A stretch of 64,000 nucleotides of DNA from Epiperipatus broadwayi (Eukaryota > Onychophora > Udeonychophora > Euonychophora > Peripatidae). The notes under the pieces were generated by a model. The model did no database searches. It worked only from the letters and a program-made list of their open reading frames with translations, and had not been told where the DNA came from. Of this stretch, positions 1 through 12,934 are shown piece by piece. The position numbers and the translations under genes are program-made. How positions within the stretch are numbered: the first letter of the stretch is position 1; each line of letters begins with the position of its first letter. Location of the stretch: assembly GCA_028023455.1 (NCBI GenBank), contig JAQFVV010000206.1:965861-1029860 (forward strand), written 5' to 3'.

Positions 1-738
1 AGTAAGCAGCAGTAACCAATATTAGAGATTGATCTAACAAGCAAACAAAATAATTGTATTTCAAATTCAATTTTAATATATAATTATCCTTATATATTGA
101 CATATATTTCATCTGACAATTGTTGGCTCTTTGAATATTAACAACAAAACTTTATATTATTAATTATCATCTCTGAAGACTATCACCTAATAATGTTGGT
201 GTTTGTCTGATTCTTAGTAGATATGTGTTAGCTACATTAAGGTGCGCACATCTATATATTTCATTCTTAACTCTAAAGAATAGGCAATAATAAAGAAATA
301 GGGTAAATTAAATTTAAATATTCACAACATGGAGGCAATCAAAAATTACTTCTGTAATAGACATTTGCAAATGAACAAAAGAAGTTACCTAATATTGTGA
401 TAAAGTATTTTATATTAACATATTCTTAATTAATGTGGCTTTTCAGTTATAACTAATTGTTAAAAAATAATTTTTTTATTCATTAAAAAAATATTTATTT
501 TTCTTGACCGTAACATAACTTTTAAATAAATTTATTTAATTCAAATAGATTTCTTTTAAAATTAAGTCAAAATTAATTTTTATCTTTTATTTTTAAACAC
601 ACATACCTTTCTCTATGTATGTATATTCAAAATAGATATATAAAATCTACATTTAATTATAAAATCTAAATCTAATTCATAAAATCTGACACCACCTCAT
701 GATTACCAACTACTGGCAATTTATTTCAATATATATAT
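1..738. other. AT-rich intergenic sequence, no gene seen
   Basis: Low-complexity AT-rich sequence with many stops in all frames. I see no RNA gene or repeat structure that I can support. Confidence 0.6.
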
Positions 739-1196
739 TGTAACGGTCAAATATGTGCATTTGCGCAACAAAACCTAGAACTCTGATAGATCATCCTAAG
801 GCCGACCAGGTTTACGGTGGTGGAAGCCATGGCTCTGGCCTAATCCTAGTTCCTCTACCATTGCTCATAGATTTACAACCTTACAAATGACACAGTTGAG
901 GTCACAGCAGCATTTCAATCCTTCACGTGCCGGCAGTAGCTCAATAGTAGCACATAAGACTGGTAACAATGGGTATTTTGTATAGCTTATCTATGTAGGT
1001 ATCGTGTGGCACACTTCTCATTATAAATTATATATAAAATTTCAATAACATTATAAAGTTAATTACTAATTATTAACTAAAATTGAGTCGGTGAGCAAGA
1101 CTAAGACAAGAAACTAGATTAAATATGAAATCAAATTACTAATTTTCAATGTAAACAATTATTCAAAATTATAATACAATAAGTAAAGGCTTGGTT

Positions 1197-1488
1197 TCAC
1201 ACGCTGGTGAATAAGGGATTTTACAATTCAAAAGGGTTCACACGTAAGTGATGTATTATGGGTAGCAATTTTGGATGTATGGATTCAAGTAGTTTGGTTT
1301 ACATATATAGGTTAGTTATTTAAGAGTGATTTTAATTCTTTAACACAACTAACAGAATTTAGAGATTTTGCATTTCCGTTTTACGTATATATATATATAG
1401 CCTCATATCACACGCAGGTGATATTCTGCAAGTTGCAGTTAATTATTTATTTGGATGATACACATATATCTCTATCACTCGCAGGTGA
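1197..1488. repeat. Four copies of a 14-bp TCAC-N6-GTGA motif
   Basis: TCACACGCTGGTGA (1197-1210), TCACACGTAAGTGA (1238-1251), TCACACGCAGGTGA (1408-1421) and TCACTCGCAGGTGA (1475-1488). Every copy keeps the inverted half-sites TCAC/GTGA separated by six bases, with CG at the same inner position. The arrangement looks like a cluster of dimer-binding sites, but no factor can be named. Confidence 0.5.
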
Positions 1489-1957
1489 CAAAATTATAAT
1501 ACATAATATTTTGCATGAGCTGAACTTTAATTTGGAACGATTTGACTTTGCTCATGGTTATTTGATTTCTATGTCCGGTTTATGCTATAAGGATTTAGAT
1601 TTGCCATATTAGTGGAAGTGACAATAAAATTTTGTAAGAACATAATTTAACATATTTTAACTAGCACGAATACTTTAATATATTCTCTATACAGTAAACG
1701 CAATTTAGACTGGATTCTATATCAGATCAATGCTGAATTAATTACTTGAAATGGCGGGTTGAACTGACTAACGGATGTTACACTTCAGAGACAAGTGCGT
1801 AAAGAAGAACATATAATTCTAAATCTTATTGCGTCTCATATGTGCCTTATTCATGAGATTCTTACCAAGTAACAGTTCCCTAGGACTGATTCTCATTGCT
1901 GTGGTGTAGGAGGCCATTTTAGTTCGGCAGATCGAGCAATTTATAAGAATATGGGAA

Positions 1958-2039
1958 TCTTACGCTCTGAATTGAGTCTCATGCTCCTTTTACGAATGAG
2001 GAATGTGAAGTCTTACGCTCTGAGGTGAGTCTCATGCTC
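1958..2039 (+). repeat. Short tandem duplication, 53-bp period
   Basis: A 29-base segment starting TCTTACGCTCTGA at 1958 recurs at 2011 with two or three changes, giving one full and one partial unit. It has no coding sense. Confidence 0.6.
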
Positions 2040-2200
2040 AATTATAAGATATACGAGGTGGGTTGGCGTGTACCAGTCACCATCTGAAGGAATAATTGCC
2101 CGAACTAAAGGCAATGGTACAGCGCGACGGTTATGCGGCCATTAAAGAAATACAACAATAAGAAAATACGCCGTAGCGTTTCATAAGGACACATATGCAC

Positions 2201-4590
2201 CACTGACTAGGTAATCAGATTTAAAATTGAAGACGCTAAATACAAGTTTCTTTCATGAAACTATCCTACATCAGTTCATGTTACAGTACTCTAAATAGTG
2301 CTAATAAAAGGGAATTTATGAATCCAATCTACAAAGTAATCTATATAGGCTTTCATTTAATTAGGTTAAGGAGGATTTACAGCATATGGGGAATTAAAAT
2401 ATAAACTTATAAATTTATGCTGTATTTATATCACTTTAACTAAATATTTATTTAAAATATCAACTCAAAAGGCAAATCTATCTTAAGGTGACGGTACGTT
2501 TGTAATAGCTTTTAATTATAGACATTTTATCCTTTCCAAAACAAAGCTTTTTATCTCGTATATAATTATACGTTTTATATATATATGCGCACTTACATAT
2601 ATATGCGAATAGTTTAATTTAAGAATAAAGCTCGGTTTTGCAATTTCATAGCATAAAACAATACAACGTAACTAAATAGTAATAATATTGGCATAGATCA
2701 ACTTAAGAAATGCAATTTTAATCATAACAAAAATTTAAACAAGTGACATTTGATAATTGTTTATTTTAAAAGGAAGGATGTGCGAGGTTCGCTAAGACAT
2801 GTTTGATTTAGTTTTATAATGCTATCTCAGAAATTAATGACTGGAAACATTATCATTAACTTAAAACATATATATATATTATCATATAAATCTTAATATT
2901 ACTTTAAATTATTATACAAAAGATTCAATTTCTACATTAAGCCAATTGAAATAGATAGCATTTGATTATATATAGTCAATTTAATACGTAACCAAATCAA
3001 ACATTATTTGCGAGTAAACCAAAACATAAAATCATACAATTTCATTAATAAAGATGTGTGTGAATGCGCGTATTTTAGATCATGAAAATAATAAAGCATA
3101 ATTCAACTAAAATACAGTAAATCATTTAATATTTCAAATCATTTAATAATTTATCTCTCAGGTAAACCATTTCTATCAATTAAATTAGTATCAGTTATTA
3201 TTTCAGTTATATTTATATCAGTTATCATTAAATCAGTTTTATCATGATCTCACTTTTATAATCAGGCTTAAATTAGTACTTTTATATCAGGACTTAAATT
3301 GGTTGTATCAGTTTTATCTTTATATCAGTTTTATCAGGCAAGACTCTAGGGTTTAAATACAGTAGATAATAACTACAATTTAGGTGAGTTCTTAGATTAA
3401 AGTTATCAAATAAAATATACATACATTTCATTTACATATTAAGATGACCATTAATTTGAGGTTAAGCTAGCATTTACTGGGAATTGATTGAAGGTTTTAG
3501 ATTAGAAGAGTATTTACCGTAGTTAATCTTGATGTTTCTCTGCACTGCGGGTTCCTTTGAATAGCGTGACATCTTTTAGGTTTTGACGGTGATCTGCTCC
3601 TGTTCTCGGCTTAGATGGCTGTTCGCCCGGCAGAAGGCTAGATTCGAAGTCTATTATCCCGATATTTTATTAATTCACTTTTATTAAAATATGTCTTTAT
3701 GACTCTTAGAAAATATCTCACTGCATTTTTTTAAAGATGGCTGCTACTTCTTTTATATATCCTTATCCCCCCTCTCTTTCATTACTTTATTTTCCTAGAA
3801 TTGTTTTCTGGTCCGTATGGTAATTAGACGGTAGAAACCTGCTGCATTAAATTTAAACTAGGTCAAAAAAAAACCTATTGACGTAATAATTTATTCAGTT
3901 TTCCAGTTTTATTCCAAATATAAACTTTTAATTAATCTAATATCTGTAAAGATTAATTATATTGGCGACCGTATGTCAAGAAAACAAATCTAAGATTGGG
4001 AAAAACATTTTATTATATATGTAACTTGACCGTTCTAATTTACCAATATATGCAGAATTTATACAATTTTGAAAATATATAATTTAATAAATATAGAAAA
4101 TTATAGAAAACGAAATGTTTTACAATCTATTAACATTTATATTCTTGCATATATGTAGTCTAAAGTTACACATACAATTAGTTTTTCACTAAGCAATTAT
4201 TAATAATCTATATATGTGCGTATTTTGGCTTTATGAGTATATCAATGAATATTGCAGTAAATATCTAAACATATACGCACACATATATGATTGAATCATC
4301 AAGATTTAAATTTAGGTGGGATTTATTTAGATTACTATTATTAAATATACGAGGATTGGTGGTATTTATATATATATATGAATACTGCTATATAGCACAT
4401 ATAGCAGGTGAAACAGTTGGGTTGAAAAACTGACTGTTTCAATATATATATATTTTAACATACTCATGGACAAGTGATGAATTCATAATATTATTTCTGC
4501 CATGTTGTAAAAATATTATAGCTAAATAGTTGACATTTCTGAACAATAACAAATACTTTCCTCAGAGCTTCTTCTTTCTCAAATCACACA
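2201..4590. other. AT-rich interval with degenerate ATCAGTT repeats
   Basis: No gene is seen. From about 3165 to 3345 the string TATCAGTT and variants (ATCAGTTTTATC, TATCAGG) recur irregularly, like a decayed simple repeat. 3520-3660 is a short GC-richer patch without an ORF. Confidence 0.45.
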
Positions 4591-4591
4591 T

Positions 4592-4840
4592 GCATATATA
4601 ATAAAACAAGCCACAAAATAAGTTTGTATTAAAATGTTCACTAGAGGGAACTTACCAATAGTGCCAATTAAGCTTTAATTTATAAGATGAGGATTTTCTG
4701 ATAGAGATTTAGAATTTTTTCTCTTTTGGCATTTATAAATTAAAGCTTGATTGGGGCTATTGGCAAGCTCCCTCTAGTGAACATTTTAATACAAGCTTAA
4801 AAGCAAGTCACCCAATTTGTGTCTTGTTTTATTAATTATT
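4592..4840. repeat. Inverted repeat arms of the 4.6-kb locus
   Basis: The left arm is about 4592-4681 and the right arm about 4733-4840. Both contain the ATAAATTAAAGCTT...CTAGTGAACATTTTAATACAAG block in opposite orientations, with several mismatches. Confidence 0.65.
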
Positions 4841-5061
4841 ATAAGTGTATCCTTGAGGCTTTCGTTATGTTATATTGCTTAGGCTATTAATCTATGGTGA
4901 AACTGTACTGAGTTCAGACCCATATAGCTACTTGGTTTGTTAGGCTGGATTTGAAGACATTTAGATGTCTGAAAAATGCAGGTTTTCAAATTGATAGTAA
5001 CATATTAGATGAGGGCTAACTTTTGAGTTTGTATTTTAGATCTAGTATCTGGAGTCCTAGC

Positions 5062-5107
5062 TCCTCACTGAGGTGAGCCATAAGCTCAAAACCAATTGGT
5101 CTGGGGA
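5062..5107 (+). ncRNA. Degenerate type I hammerhead ribozyme
   Basis: The order of parts is right: helix I TCCTCA (5062-5067), core CTGAGGT (5068-5074), helix II GAGC/GCTC around CATAA, then AAAA, helix III ACC/GGT around AATT, C17 at 5101, and helix I return TGGGGA (5102-5107). Two catalytic positions differ from the consensus (A9 is T and G12 is A), so this copy is probably inactive. Helices I, II and III still pair. Confidence 0.55.
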
Positions 5108-5215
5108 TGAGGACTTTCCAATAGAGATTTTGAATTCTTTCTCTTTTGACACTTATAAATTAAAGCTTGATTGGGGCTATTGGTAAACTTGCTTTAGTGA
5201 CATATCCCACTGTAT

Positions 5216-7079
5216 ATTGATTAGCATCTTTTCCTGCTATAATTATGTTCTAGAATTAAAAACAAAGTTAATAAAAACATGAAAAGTTTTTTCAGCTTTT
5301 AGTCAGCAAGCTTTTTTTTAATACAGATTACTAAGTTCATAGCCACCAAATTGCATACAAATATTAATCACTGAACTAATATATAATGTTTGAGAAAAGA
5401 TAAAACAAAAATAGAAAATCTCTTTTAACTATTTGGCAGTTAGAATTCCTATTGAGAAATGCCTTTTTCTTTATTATTCTCTTTGGAAATCAAATGAAAT
5501 GATCAACATTCTGCAGTGAGCTATTTCAAAGCCTTTTCTTCTTTTACATATTGCAATGATATAAAAAAATGGGATGGAGTAAATACAAAGGCTGATGAAA
5601 CAGAAAAATAAATAATTTTACTCTAACCAGAAAAGAATCAGAATTAAAATCTGAGATGCAAATAATTCATTTCTTTGCAAACAATTCAATAAGCTTTCAT
5701 GCTGAAGCAGGTAAATAGCATTGGATGGATACATGATAATGTTTCCCCATGCTTACTAGTTGACATTAGCTGTAGTTTCATGTGCCTAAATATCAAATAC
5801 CTACCCTCCAACTATATACCTTACAAAAGTTAAAGCATTAAAGTATCTCTTTCCCAGTTAGGCTTCAGATAATGTAATAACAATGACTTGAATTTATTAT
5901 TGAGATAAGACCATGGCTATCCCCAACTAATCTACCTAATTACATTTATCTTGTTATATTTTATAATACAAATTTAATTAATTATGGTAATTAATTATCA
6001 CATACTAAACCCAGAACTCAATATCAGATTATCATACACCTCAAGTAACTGTATTTTTTAGACATGATTAAAAGGCCATTTCTTAAACCATATAATTAAT
6101 AAACTTGCTAGTTCATATCAATATTCATATATATTCATTGTATCCTCTAATATGAGATATATCAATGAAACTTTTTACATTGTGTAAAAAGGATAAACTA
6201 TATTGATATATGATTTTTGAGTATATATGAGCAAATAAAAAAACCAATGTTCTATAATCCCACTTTTTTTTTTACTTATAATTTTACAAATTAACTAAAT
6301 GTATATTTTCTGCATATCTATAAACTATCTTTATTGTTCATTTCAAATTTATTTCCTAGGCTGTTTATTCGATTAATCAAATTCCTAAACAATCTAGTTA
6401 TAATTTAGTGAACTTAAAAAAATAATTTAAATTTTTTTAAGCTTACAGATTTTTATTTTAACAAATTATTTTTACATAAAAATCATTTTTCAAATAAATA
6501 TGTTTGTGCTTATAAAAAATAAGATTTTTCTGCATCTTGGAGCATACTCTATATTTCTAAGCCCCCCCCCCGCCCATTTTCACATTTACATTTTACAAAC
6601 AAATAATAATTATAACTTTAGTTGTTTTTATTGCACCAATTTATTTTAACTTTTATGAACTTATTTGAGATCAATAAAACAACTACAGCCTCATTTATTA
6701 TTCAATTCCCCCATCGCCTTAAAAAAAAAACAAGTACATTTCTCATTCTTAAGCAGTTTTTCTTTAATTTTTCTTTTTAATGTGAATATTTTGTTTGTTT
6801 TATTTATTCTCACAAATATTCTTTATTTTGTAATCCCAGTTTAAGATTTTATAAAAAAAATTTATAAGAAAGTGTTTATTTACTGTAAAACAGCATGAAA
6901 TTCAATAACTGAGTCCAATCATAAGTGATAGCATAATGATCATTCTATCATAATATTCATGTGTTGTAATGGTATATAGGATAAAATTAAAGGGATCTAA
7001 TATTATCTATATCATTAGGACATAAAACAATCTTCTAAATTAAAAACAAATCAATACCATCATTGCTGGTAGTAAAGGG
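5216..7079. other. AT-rich intergenic sequence, no gene seen
   Basis: No convincing ORF, RNA or transposon structure. It includes poly-T and poly-C runs (for example near 6560). Confidence 0.55.
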
Positions 7080-9085
7080 AGAATACTATACTCAACCAAT
7101 TATGCTGCAGAAGACATATGTGAAGTTAAAATGCAAAATGAGAGCAAGAAAGAACTGTTGTGGAAAGAACACAAAGAAAGAAGAGAATATGGTATAACAC
7201 AAAAGATTATATTCCAAATGTTGAGATCCCTTCCAGAGAGAATTCATCCAGGACCTGATGCAATTCCCCAATTCCTGCTAATACACCTAAGTAATTTTTT
7301 GGTCCAATAATTCAGGGGTTGATTGACCAATTGGCAGGGGGCATCAAAACATTGAAAGGTTGTACCTGATATCATTAGTCCTTTTCTTAAAAAAAAAAAA
7401 TTATCAACTCAGAGCTTTTTAACTTGAAACCTATATCAATGACACCACTAATAATAAAAATAATAGAATCAATAATTAAGGATAAAATTTAAGACAAAAT
7501 CCTCACTCATATAACTCAGTTGCAGTTCTCAAAAAGGGTACATCAATCACCAATGTCATATGACAATTTATATTAGTAATAGAACATGTAAGGGGATGAA
7601 GGAAATCTTACCCTATCACAGTCCAACAGGATATTTCAATGGCATTTGACTAGGTGTGGCCAGAAATCCTGTTGGAAATACTGAAAAAATATTTTATACT
7701 GGATGTGTTCACCCAAATTATAAACAATTTATTGTGCAATAGTGAGATTTTTATAACCTTGAATGGGAGTATAGCCCTGGTTCAAACCTTGATTCCCCAG
7801 GAATCTCCTCTAAATGTGTTATATTTCATAGCATATATAAATCCACTCCTCATAGAAATAGAAGGAAAGCTACCAGCAATATTTATACCAACAATAAATA
7901 AGGAAATTAACCACATATCATATATGGACAATATAGTAGTATTCCTACCATCAAAGAGGTATATAGAAAAACTAAAAAGAATACTGGAGCAGTACACACA
8001 GGATTTGGGGTTAGATTTTAACATGAACAAATTTGCAGCATGGAAGCTAATCTCAGGCAAAAAAATACATTTAAAATTTATGGTAGGCCTGCAGAAATTC
8101 CTAGGATTCCTGATTGCAAAATCTCCATCAGCAATGAGAAGGGATATTCAAGACTTTATTCTAGCTGCCACCCAAAAGATAACTAATGCTCTCTCTGAAG
8201 TGTATCTATCAATCTGTGGAAAGGTCTCACTGCTAAATGTGTTAGTATTCCACAGGATAAACTATTACCTACCAGGGATTAGCCTTACAAGAGGATTTGA
8301 GAAAAAAACTAATTCCCTTTACTTGCAGCTACTATTGGGGGGTAGTGGCTATCATCATAAGTAAGATGCTGAAGCCAAGAAACCTAAATGTAATGTCTCT
8401 ACACTCAATTTCAACATACTATTTTCAAAAAGCATTTAACTCAATACATAAATTCAAACAAAAATATTCAAATGAAGAGCATATAACCCCAGTAATTCCC
8501 CATTGATCACTCCCTACCAAACAAGGGTACATGGTTAACTGCACTGTGAGAAAATAGGAAAATATATACAGATCTCAGCTCTAACATTTGATAACAATAT
8601 CTCATATTGGAAGATATACAACTTGACCAATGGGACTTAGGACTCACCCCTGAGACACTGAAGATAACCAATAAATGGATAACCTCAAGGTTCAGGTATT
8701 GGAATCTAGAAGCTAAATACTTGGACTTCATAATCAAAATGAACTTATATGCATTCCCTACAAACACTTTCTAGTATACAAAAGAGGATTCACTAAGGTG
8801 ACTTCATATGCCAAATTTGCAAAAGGGAAGAAGAGACCATAGGGCACATACTTTATGAATGTCAAGGATTGAGTATCCATAGAAAAGTAAACAAATAAAC
8901 ACACCATTACATTCCTCAAGGACTGCATTAAAAAGAGAATGTATCCACTTATAAGAATCACAACATTCCTGGCCTTCTCCATTTGAAAAATTAGATGTAA
9001 ACTAATTCTTGGACAATCACAAAACACTAAACAACCAGACTACAGAATTTACTCCCCACCTATTGCAATCAACTAGCTGCTCACC
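7080..9085 (+). pseudogene. Dead non-LTR retrotransposon (LINE) reverse transcriptase
   Basis: A 5'-truncated LINE with many stops and frameshifts. A PGPDAIP block near 7250 matches the region ahead of RT motif A. DISMAFD (about 7635) is motif A and is followed by a stop. The longest open stretch (7654-8364, 236 codons) spans the palm and thumb. Its motif B is QESPLNVLYFIAYINPLL and its catalytic motif C reads YMDN instead of Y[AM]DD, so it is inactive. Near 8803-8890 another frame gives CQICKREEETIGHILYEC, a C-x2-C-x8-H-x4-C knuckle typical of LINE C-termini. The thumb and knuckle suggest an L1/Tx1-like clade, but I would not insist on it. No 3' tail or target duplication was identified. Confidence 0.75.
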
Positions 9086-10990
9086 ATATGTAGTTATATT
9101 TTGAATCGACTTTGTTCTTTTACAGCACCCATAACTTGTTTTCATACAACATGTATTATAAATTATCTTCTTATTGTACTCTGAAATTAATAATTAAATG
9201 GACAGTAGTCAAAATTAATTTAATGACTGTAAATAATTTCCAATATGATGTCAGATTTTACAATCTTAAGTCATATCTATTTATACAGTTTACTTTTATA
9301 TTGAACTGTTTTTTAAGACTTTAATGATTAAACTTGATATCCATCTCTGTATCCAAAACAAGTAACAGCATTTGTAAAAAAAAATATCTTACAACATGAT
9401 TACTGTCAACCTTAAAATTAATCCATTTAAAAACCTGTACAGCATAATTGCACCTTACAGTCAAAATTATGTAATGCTATATAACTCATAAGATTAATAA
9501 AGATTATCTGTTGAAACATAATAATAATAATGTTGATGATGGTAGTGGTAGTGATAATAATAATAATAAAGTATATTTTTAAAAAATTATTATAATACAA
9601 AAGAAATGTTATATATCATAAAATATTACTAACACTCAAATTTATATCTTGCAATCTACAAAGAAAATATTTTAAATTTTCTAACTATTAATGAATATGG
9701 TAAGGGGCTGCATGTACATATATATGGGCTGAACATGTATATATGTTCAACAAATATATGAACATTAATGTATTATCATGTAATAAAAAACATTGTTATG
9801 GACTGTGATATTTAGATGCCAAGTATATTAAAAAAAACATTTTTCACTGACTAAACATGGGATTATAAAGATTGTTTTTCCCCAGTATCAAAAAATATAT
9901 GATATAATAGGTATAAATATTCAGCAAATCCATGTGTTTCAAAGTTGATTCAAAGTACTTCATTCCAAAATATGAGAGCATTTAAAAATTTAGTACTACC
10001 ATAAATGTATATTTTAAGATATTTCAAATGGTTAATGTCATTATGATTTCCATCCCACCATAATCAACTAGTTCTTATACACTTGAGGGTATGGTTTTTC
10101 TTCAGTAAAAAGTCATAAGTATTCAGAGCTAATCTCTGCACAAAAAAGCAAGCATAATTTTATTGTAAGATGGATTTTTAAAGCAGAATCACTTAATACA
10201 ATGCTTTATTAATTCATGAAACATTTTCAAATAAAGTAAAAGGAAATCTGAAAGTATCTAAAAGTGTGGTAATCAAAATCTCAAGGTGCAACATAGTGTA
10301 AATACAATTTTCACCTGCACGAATTTTAACCAGCATCAAATATTTTACTATTATTAACAATACACATGAAAAAACATTTATTTAAATAGTATGTTGGCTA
10401 TGATTTTTATTTATCTTCAGTCATACACATACATGCATTTGAAAGATTTTTATTTTATTTTTGGTTGCTTAGTCTATAATTCTGTCAAAACTTGAACTGA
10501 TTAAGTAATCATAATATAATTAATTTACCCATTATCATTTTCTTTGAGGTATTTCTATTTTTCTGCAAAAAAGTTTTTGGGAAGAAATAAAAAGTATACA
10601 TTTTTTTTTACATATAATTAGGATATCAAAAATTATTTATGCTAAGGATCCTGATGATGACTGCTAGTAGATTCATGAAATTTATCACACAATTCTATGG
10701 CATGATGGAGTTAAAAAAATTTTTTTTCAATAAGATAAGACTAAATTCTTGTATGAAAAGTTTCCATAAAAATTTGATAGACTTTTAATCATGAAGAATT
10801 TAAATGTGGGAAGGATGATCATTGTATACAATTATTTATTTATTTTTATATAAATTTTAGTCATTTTCTTGACAATAATAGACTTAAGTAAAATTGTACA
10901 TGAAAATTATACATAAGCCAATAAACATCACATGACCACCACCTCTTATGCTTCTGTATAACTGTTGGTAAAACAGGCAAAACTCACTAT
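9086..10990. other. AT-rich intergenic sequence, no gene seen
   Basis: No gene. It holds a short imperfect trinucleotide run (about 9515-9570, mostly ATA/ATG/GTA) and otherwise featureless AT-rich sequence. Confidence 0.55.
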
Positions 10991-10991
10991 A

Positions 10992-11297
10992 TATATTGCC
11001 ACACACAGCAGCAAGCTAGAGTATTCAATGGATGCCAGAAGGCTTGTGCATAAAATCCCCATCTAGTGTCTACTCATCCAATCTCTCCAGACTAGTCTGG
11101 GGATATTGGATGAGTAGGCACTAGATGGGGATTTTATGCACAAGCCTTCTGGAGCAGTGCTCTCAGATTCAAGGCTCCTCACTGACAAAGGCCAGAAACT
11201 AGTCTAGGGATACTGGATGAGTAGGCACTAGATGGGGATTTTATGCACAAGCCTTCTGGCATCTATTGATTACTCTAGCTTGCTTCTGTGTGTGGCA
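10992..11297. mobile_element. Foldback repeat with a 107-bp tandem and hammerhead-like core
   Basis: The left segment (about 10992-11085) is the reverse complement of about 11210-11297: TGCCACACACAG at the left end pairs with CTGTGTGTGGCA at the right. Within it, a block of about 54 bp starting GGGGATATTGGATGAG and ending CAAGCCTTCTGG occurs twice in direct orientation (11098-11152 and 11206-11260), giving a 107-bp period. The tandem-plus-inverted layout is the one seen at the other hammerhead loci. No protein is encoded. It is probably a very short non-autonomous PLE or retrozyme derivative, and an (AT)n(AG)n microsatellite follows directly. Confidence 0.6.
11176..11210 (+). ncRNA. Minimal hammerhead-like motif with collapsed helix II
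   Basis: TCCTCA, then CTGACAA (G8 replaced by A), then AGGCCA, GAAA, CTAGTC and TAGGGA. Helix I pairs at five of six positions. Helix III is the palindrome ACTAGT followed by C17. Helix II is reduced to a loopless GGCC and could pair only between two molecules. It is probably decayed. It is called because its position and flanks match the better copies. Confidence 0.35.
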
Positions 11298-11308
11298 ATA
11301 AGATCGGA

Positions 11309-11310
<2 letters not shown>

Positions 11311-11383
<73 letters not shown>
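11311..11383. repeat. (AT)n then (AG)n microsatellite
   Basis: About 25 AT units followed by about 11 AG units, directly 3' of the foldback element. Confidence 0.95.
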
Positions 11384-12733
11384 AAATTATACATAAAAAT
11401 TGTACATGTACAATTAATAAATGCGACACTTTAACCAATTATATAGAAGAATTTATGAACAGTTCTCATATTTTAAAAGTTATTTATAAAGTTATCAAAG
11501 TACTGAAAATTTTAAACCATTACTTTTTTTTACCAATTCACTACTTTATTCCTCATATTAATTTTACTTTAATTGTGGCATAGAAAGTTCATGATAATAT
11601 TAATTAAAATTAGAAGCAGACTAAATTTAACTTTATGTAGAAATATTAAACAATAAAATATAGAACAGTTAAGAAACTTTTCTATTCTACAATAATGATG
11701 TTCTAGAGAATAGGTTTTTTTCTTCATATCGTTGGAAATTCTAGTTCTGTTAGCGATAGATATTAGGTATGGAACATAATATAAGGGAATATATTAACGC
11801 TGAAGATAACCTACTGGGCTAATTCTTTAATCTTTCAAGTTATATATACTTTCACAACTTTGTTATCTTCTGATATATTATAATTATAATAATCCACAAA
11901 AAAAGAAAACAATTCCTTTTATAATCTTTGACTGAGATCATGTGATCTTTGGATTGCATGCAAGCCGTATAAGAAAATCTTAACTCTTTTATTGGGAATT
12001 ATGTAACAATTTAGCTAAATAATCGTCTATATATAAAAAAAAAATATATAAAAACAAGTTTTTGAATAATTTTAGCATTTTATTTTTCATTACTTTCATA
12101 TACAGGTGTAGTTTAATTAAAAAAAAAAACACATTAGATCAATAAGATGAAATCGTTTTTCTGTTATTAAGTTTTTAAACCATGTAAACAAACTAATTCG
12201 TTAAAAGTAGAATTGAATTTCAACTTAAAATATTCAGGGATACTGTTTCTTGATAAATATCTTGTGAACTATTTATTTCTTAAAATTATTAATCTAAAAT
12301 TGATATCTACATTTTTGATCTGTTATTTTATAGATACATGTTTTATACACATTTAAAGTGTGGGTGTATATATTTTGATACGATTTGTGTTCTGATGTCT
12401 GTATATATATATATGTGCATTTGCATGTAATGGATTCAGATAAATTTATTTTGTTAATTTTGATTTAGTTTCTTTTTAGTTACTGATTCAATTGAATCAT
12501 TTTCCAATTAAATGAAACATTAAAAAGAAAGACTTTTGAATTTGGAAACTTTTTTTTTAATCATTTTCCCCCAATTGCCACATTAATTAACCAATCCTTT
12601 TTTTTATATATATGAAATAAAATTGAAATTGAATAAGCTCGCTCTAACTATGAAATAACTAAACAGACCCGCCAACTACAATTCCTAGTAATATATGTTA
12701 AAACTGCGTAAATTTAACTTTTAATATATATAT
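11384..12733. other. AT-rich intergenic sequence, no gene seen
   Basis: Nothing is supportable beyond short AT runs and poly-A tracts. Confidence 0.55.
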
Positions 12734-12893
12734 ACTAAAAAATCAGATGTCACATGACTTATATATAGCTTGCATTTACCAATATGTAAAATTAAGAGCA
12801 TGCTAATGAGTTCTAAACAAGCTTTTTTTTAATTATGATAAATGCTACTACAAGAGAAGGCATTCACATCATCTTTATCTTAGATTGTCCTCA

Positions 12894-12934
12894 TCCCCAG
12901 ACCAGTTTCGACCTATGGGTCTCTTCAGTGAGAA
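12894..12934 (-). ncRNA. Type I hammerhead ribozyme, consensus core
   Basis: Read on the minus strand: helix I TTCTCA (12929-12934), core CTGAAGA (fits CUGANGA), helix II GACC-CATA-GGTC, GAAA, the very short helix III ACTGGT, C17 at 12900, and helix I return TGGGGA (12894-12899). Helix I is six pairs, two of them G-U. All invariant core bases are present, so this copy could be active, most plausibly as a dimer because helix III is so short. Confidence 0.75.

Larger units (their letters stand above)
739..2200. other. GC-richer unclassified block without coding potential
   Basis: This interval is visibly less AT-rich than its neighbours (for example 760-1000 and 1780-2160), but it has no reading frame that resembles a protein. 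It starts at a TGTAACGG motif, of the kind that opens many LTRs, but I could not find a matching second copy. It may be a decayed retroelement or LTR relic. It contains the four quasi-palindromic motifs and the 53-bp tandem listed separately. Confidence 0.3.
4592..5215 (+). mobile_element. Hammerhead-bearing PLE-type repeat, subfamily A, with inverted 5' piece
   Basis: The plus-strand unit (about 4690-5210) is homologous along its length to the tandem units at 27.3-28.06 kb. Both carry the CCATATAGCTA block, a GACAT/ATGTC hairpin, a hammerhead motif and a tail ending in GGGGCTATTGG. A partial unit lies at 4690-4840. The 4592-4681 segment is the reverse complement of about 4730-4840, so the locus starts with an inverted fragment and continues in direct orientation. 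No protein is encoded. It is probably a non-autonomous PLE terminal repeat or retrozyme copy. Decay is moderate, because the ribozyme core carries substitutions. Confidence 0.6.

Noticed and set aside
739-4037. Possible LTR or inverted-repeat element suggested by ACGGTCAA at 743 and TTGACCGT at 503 and 4026
   Set aside because: The shared word is only 8-9 bases, no longer arms could be aligned, and there is no coding interior.
11241-11438. ORFs with Ile-Tyr repeats (also 13373-13558 and 59488-59685)
   Set aside because: They are translations of (AT)n microsatellites, not genes.
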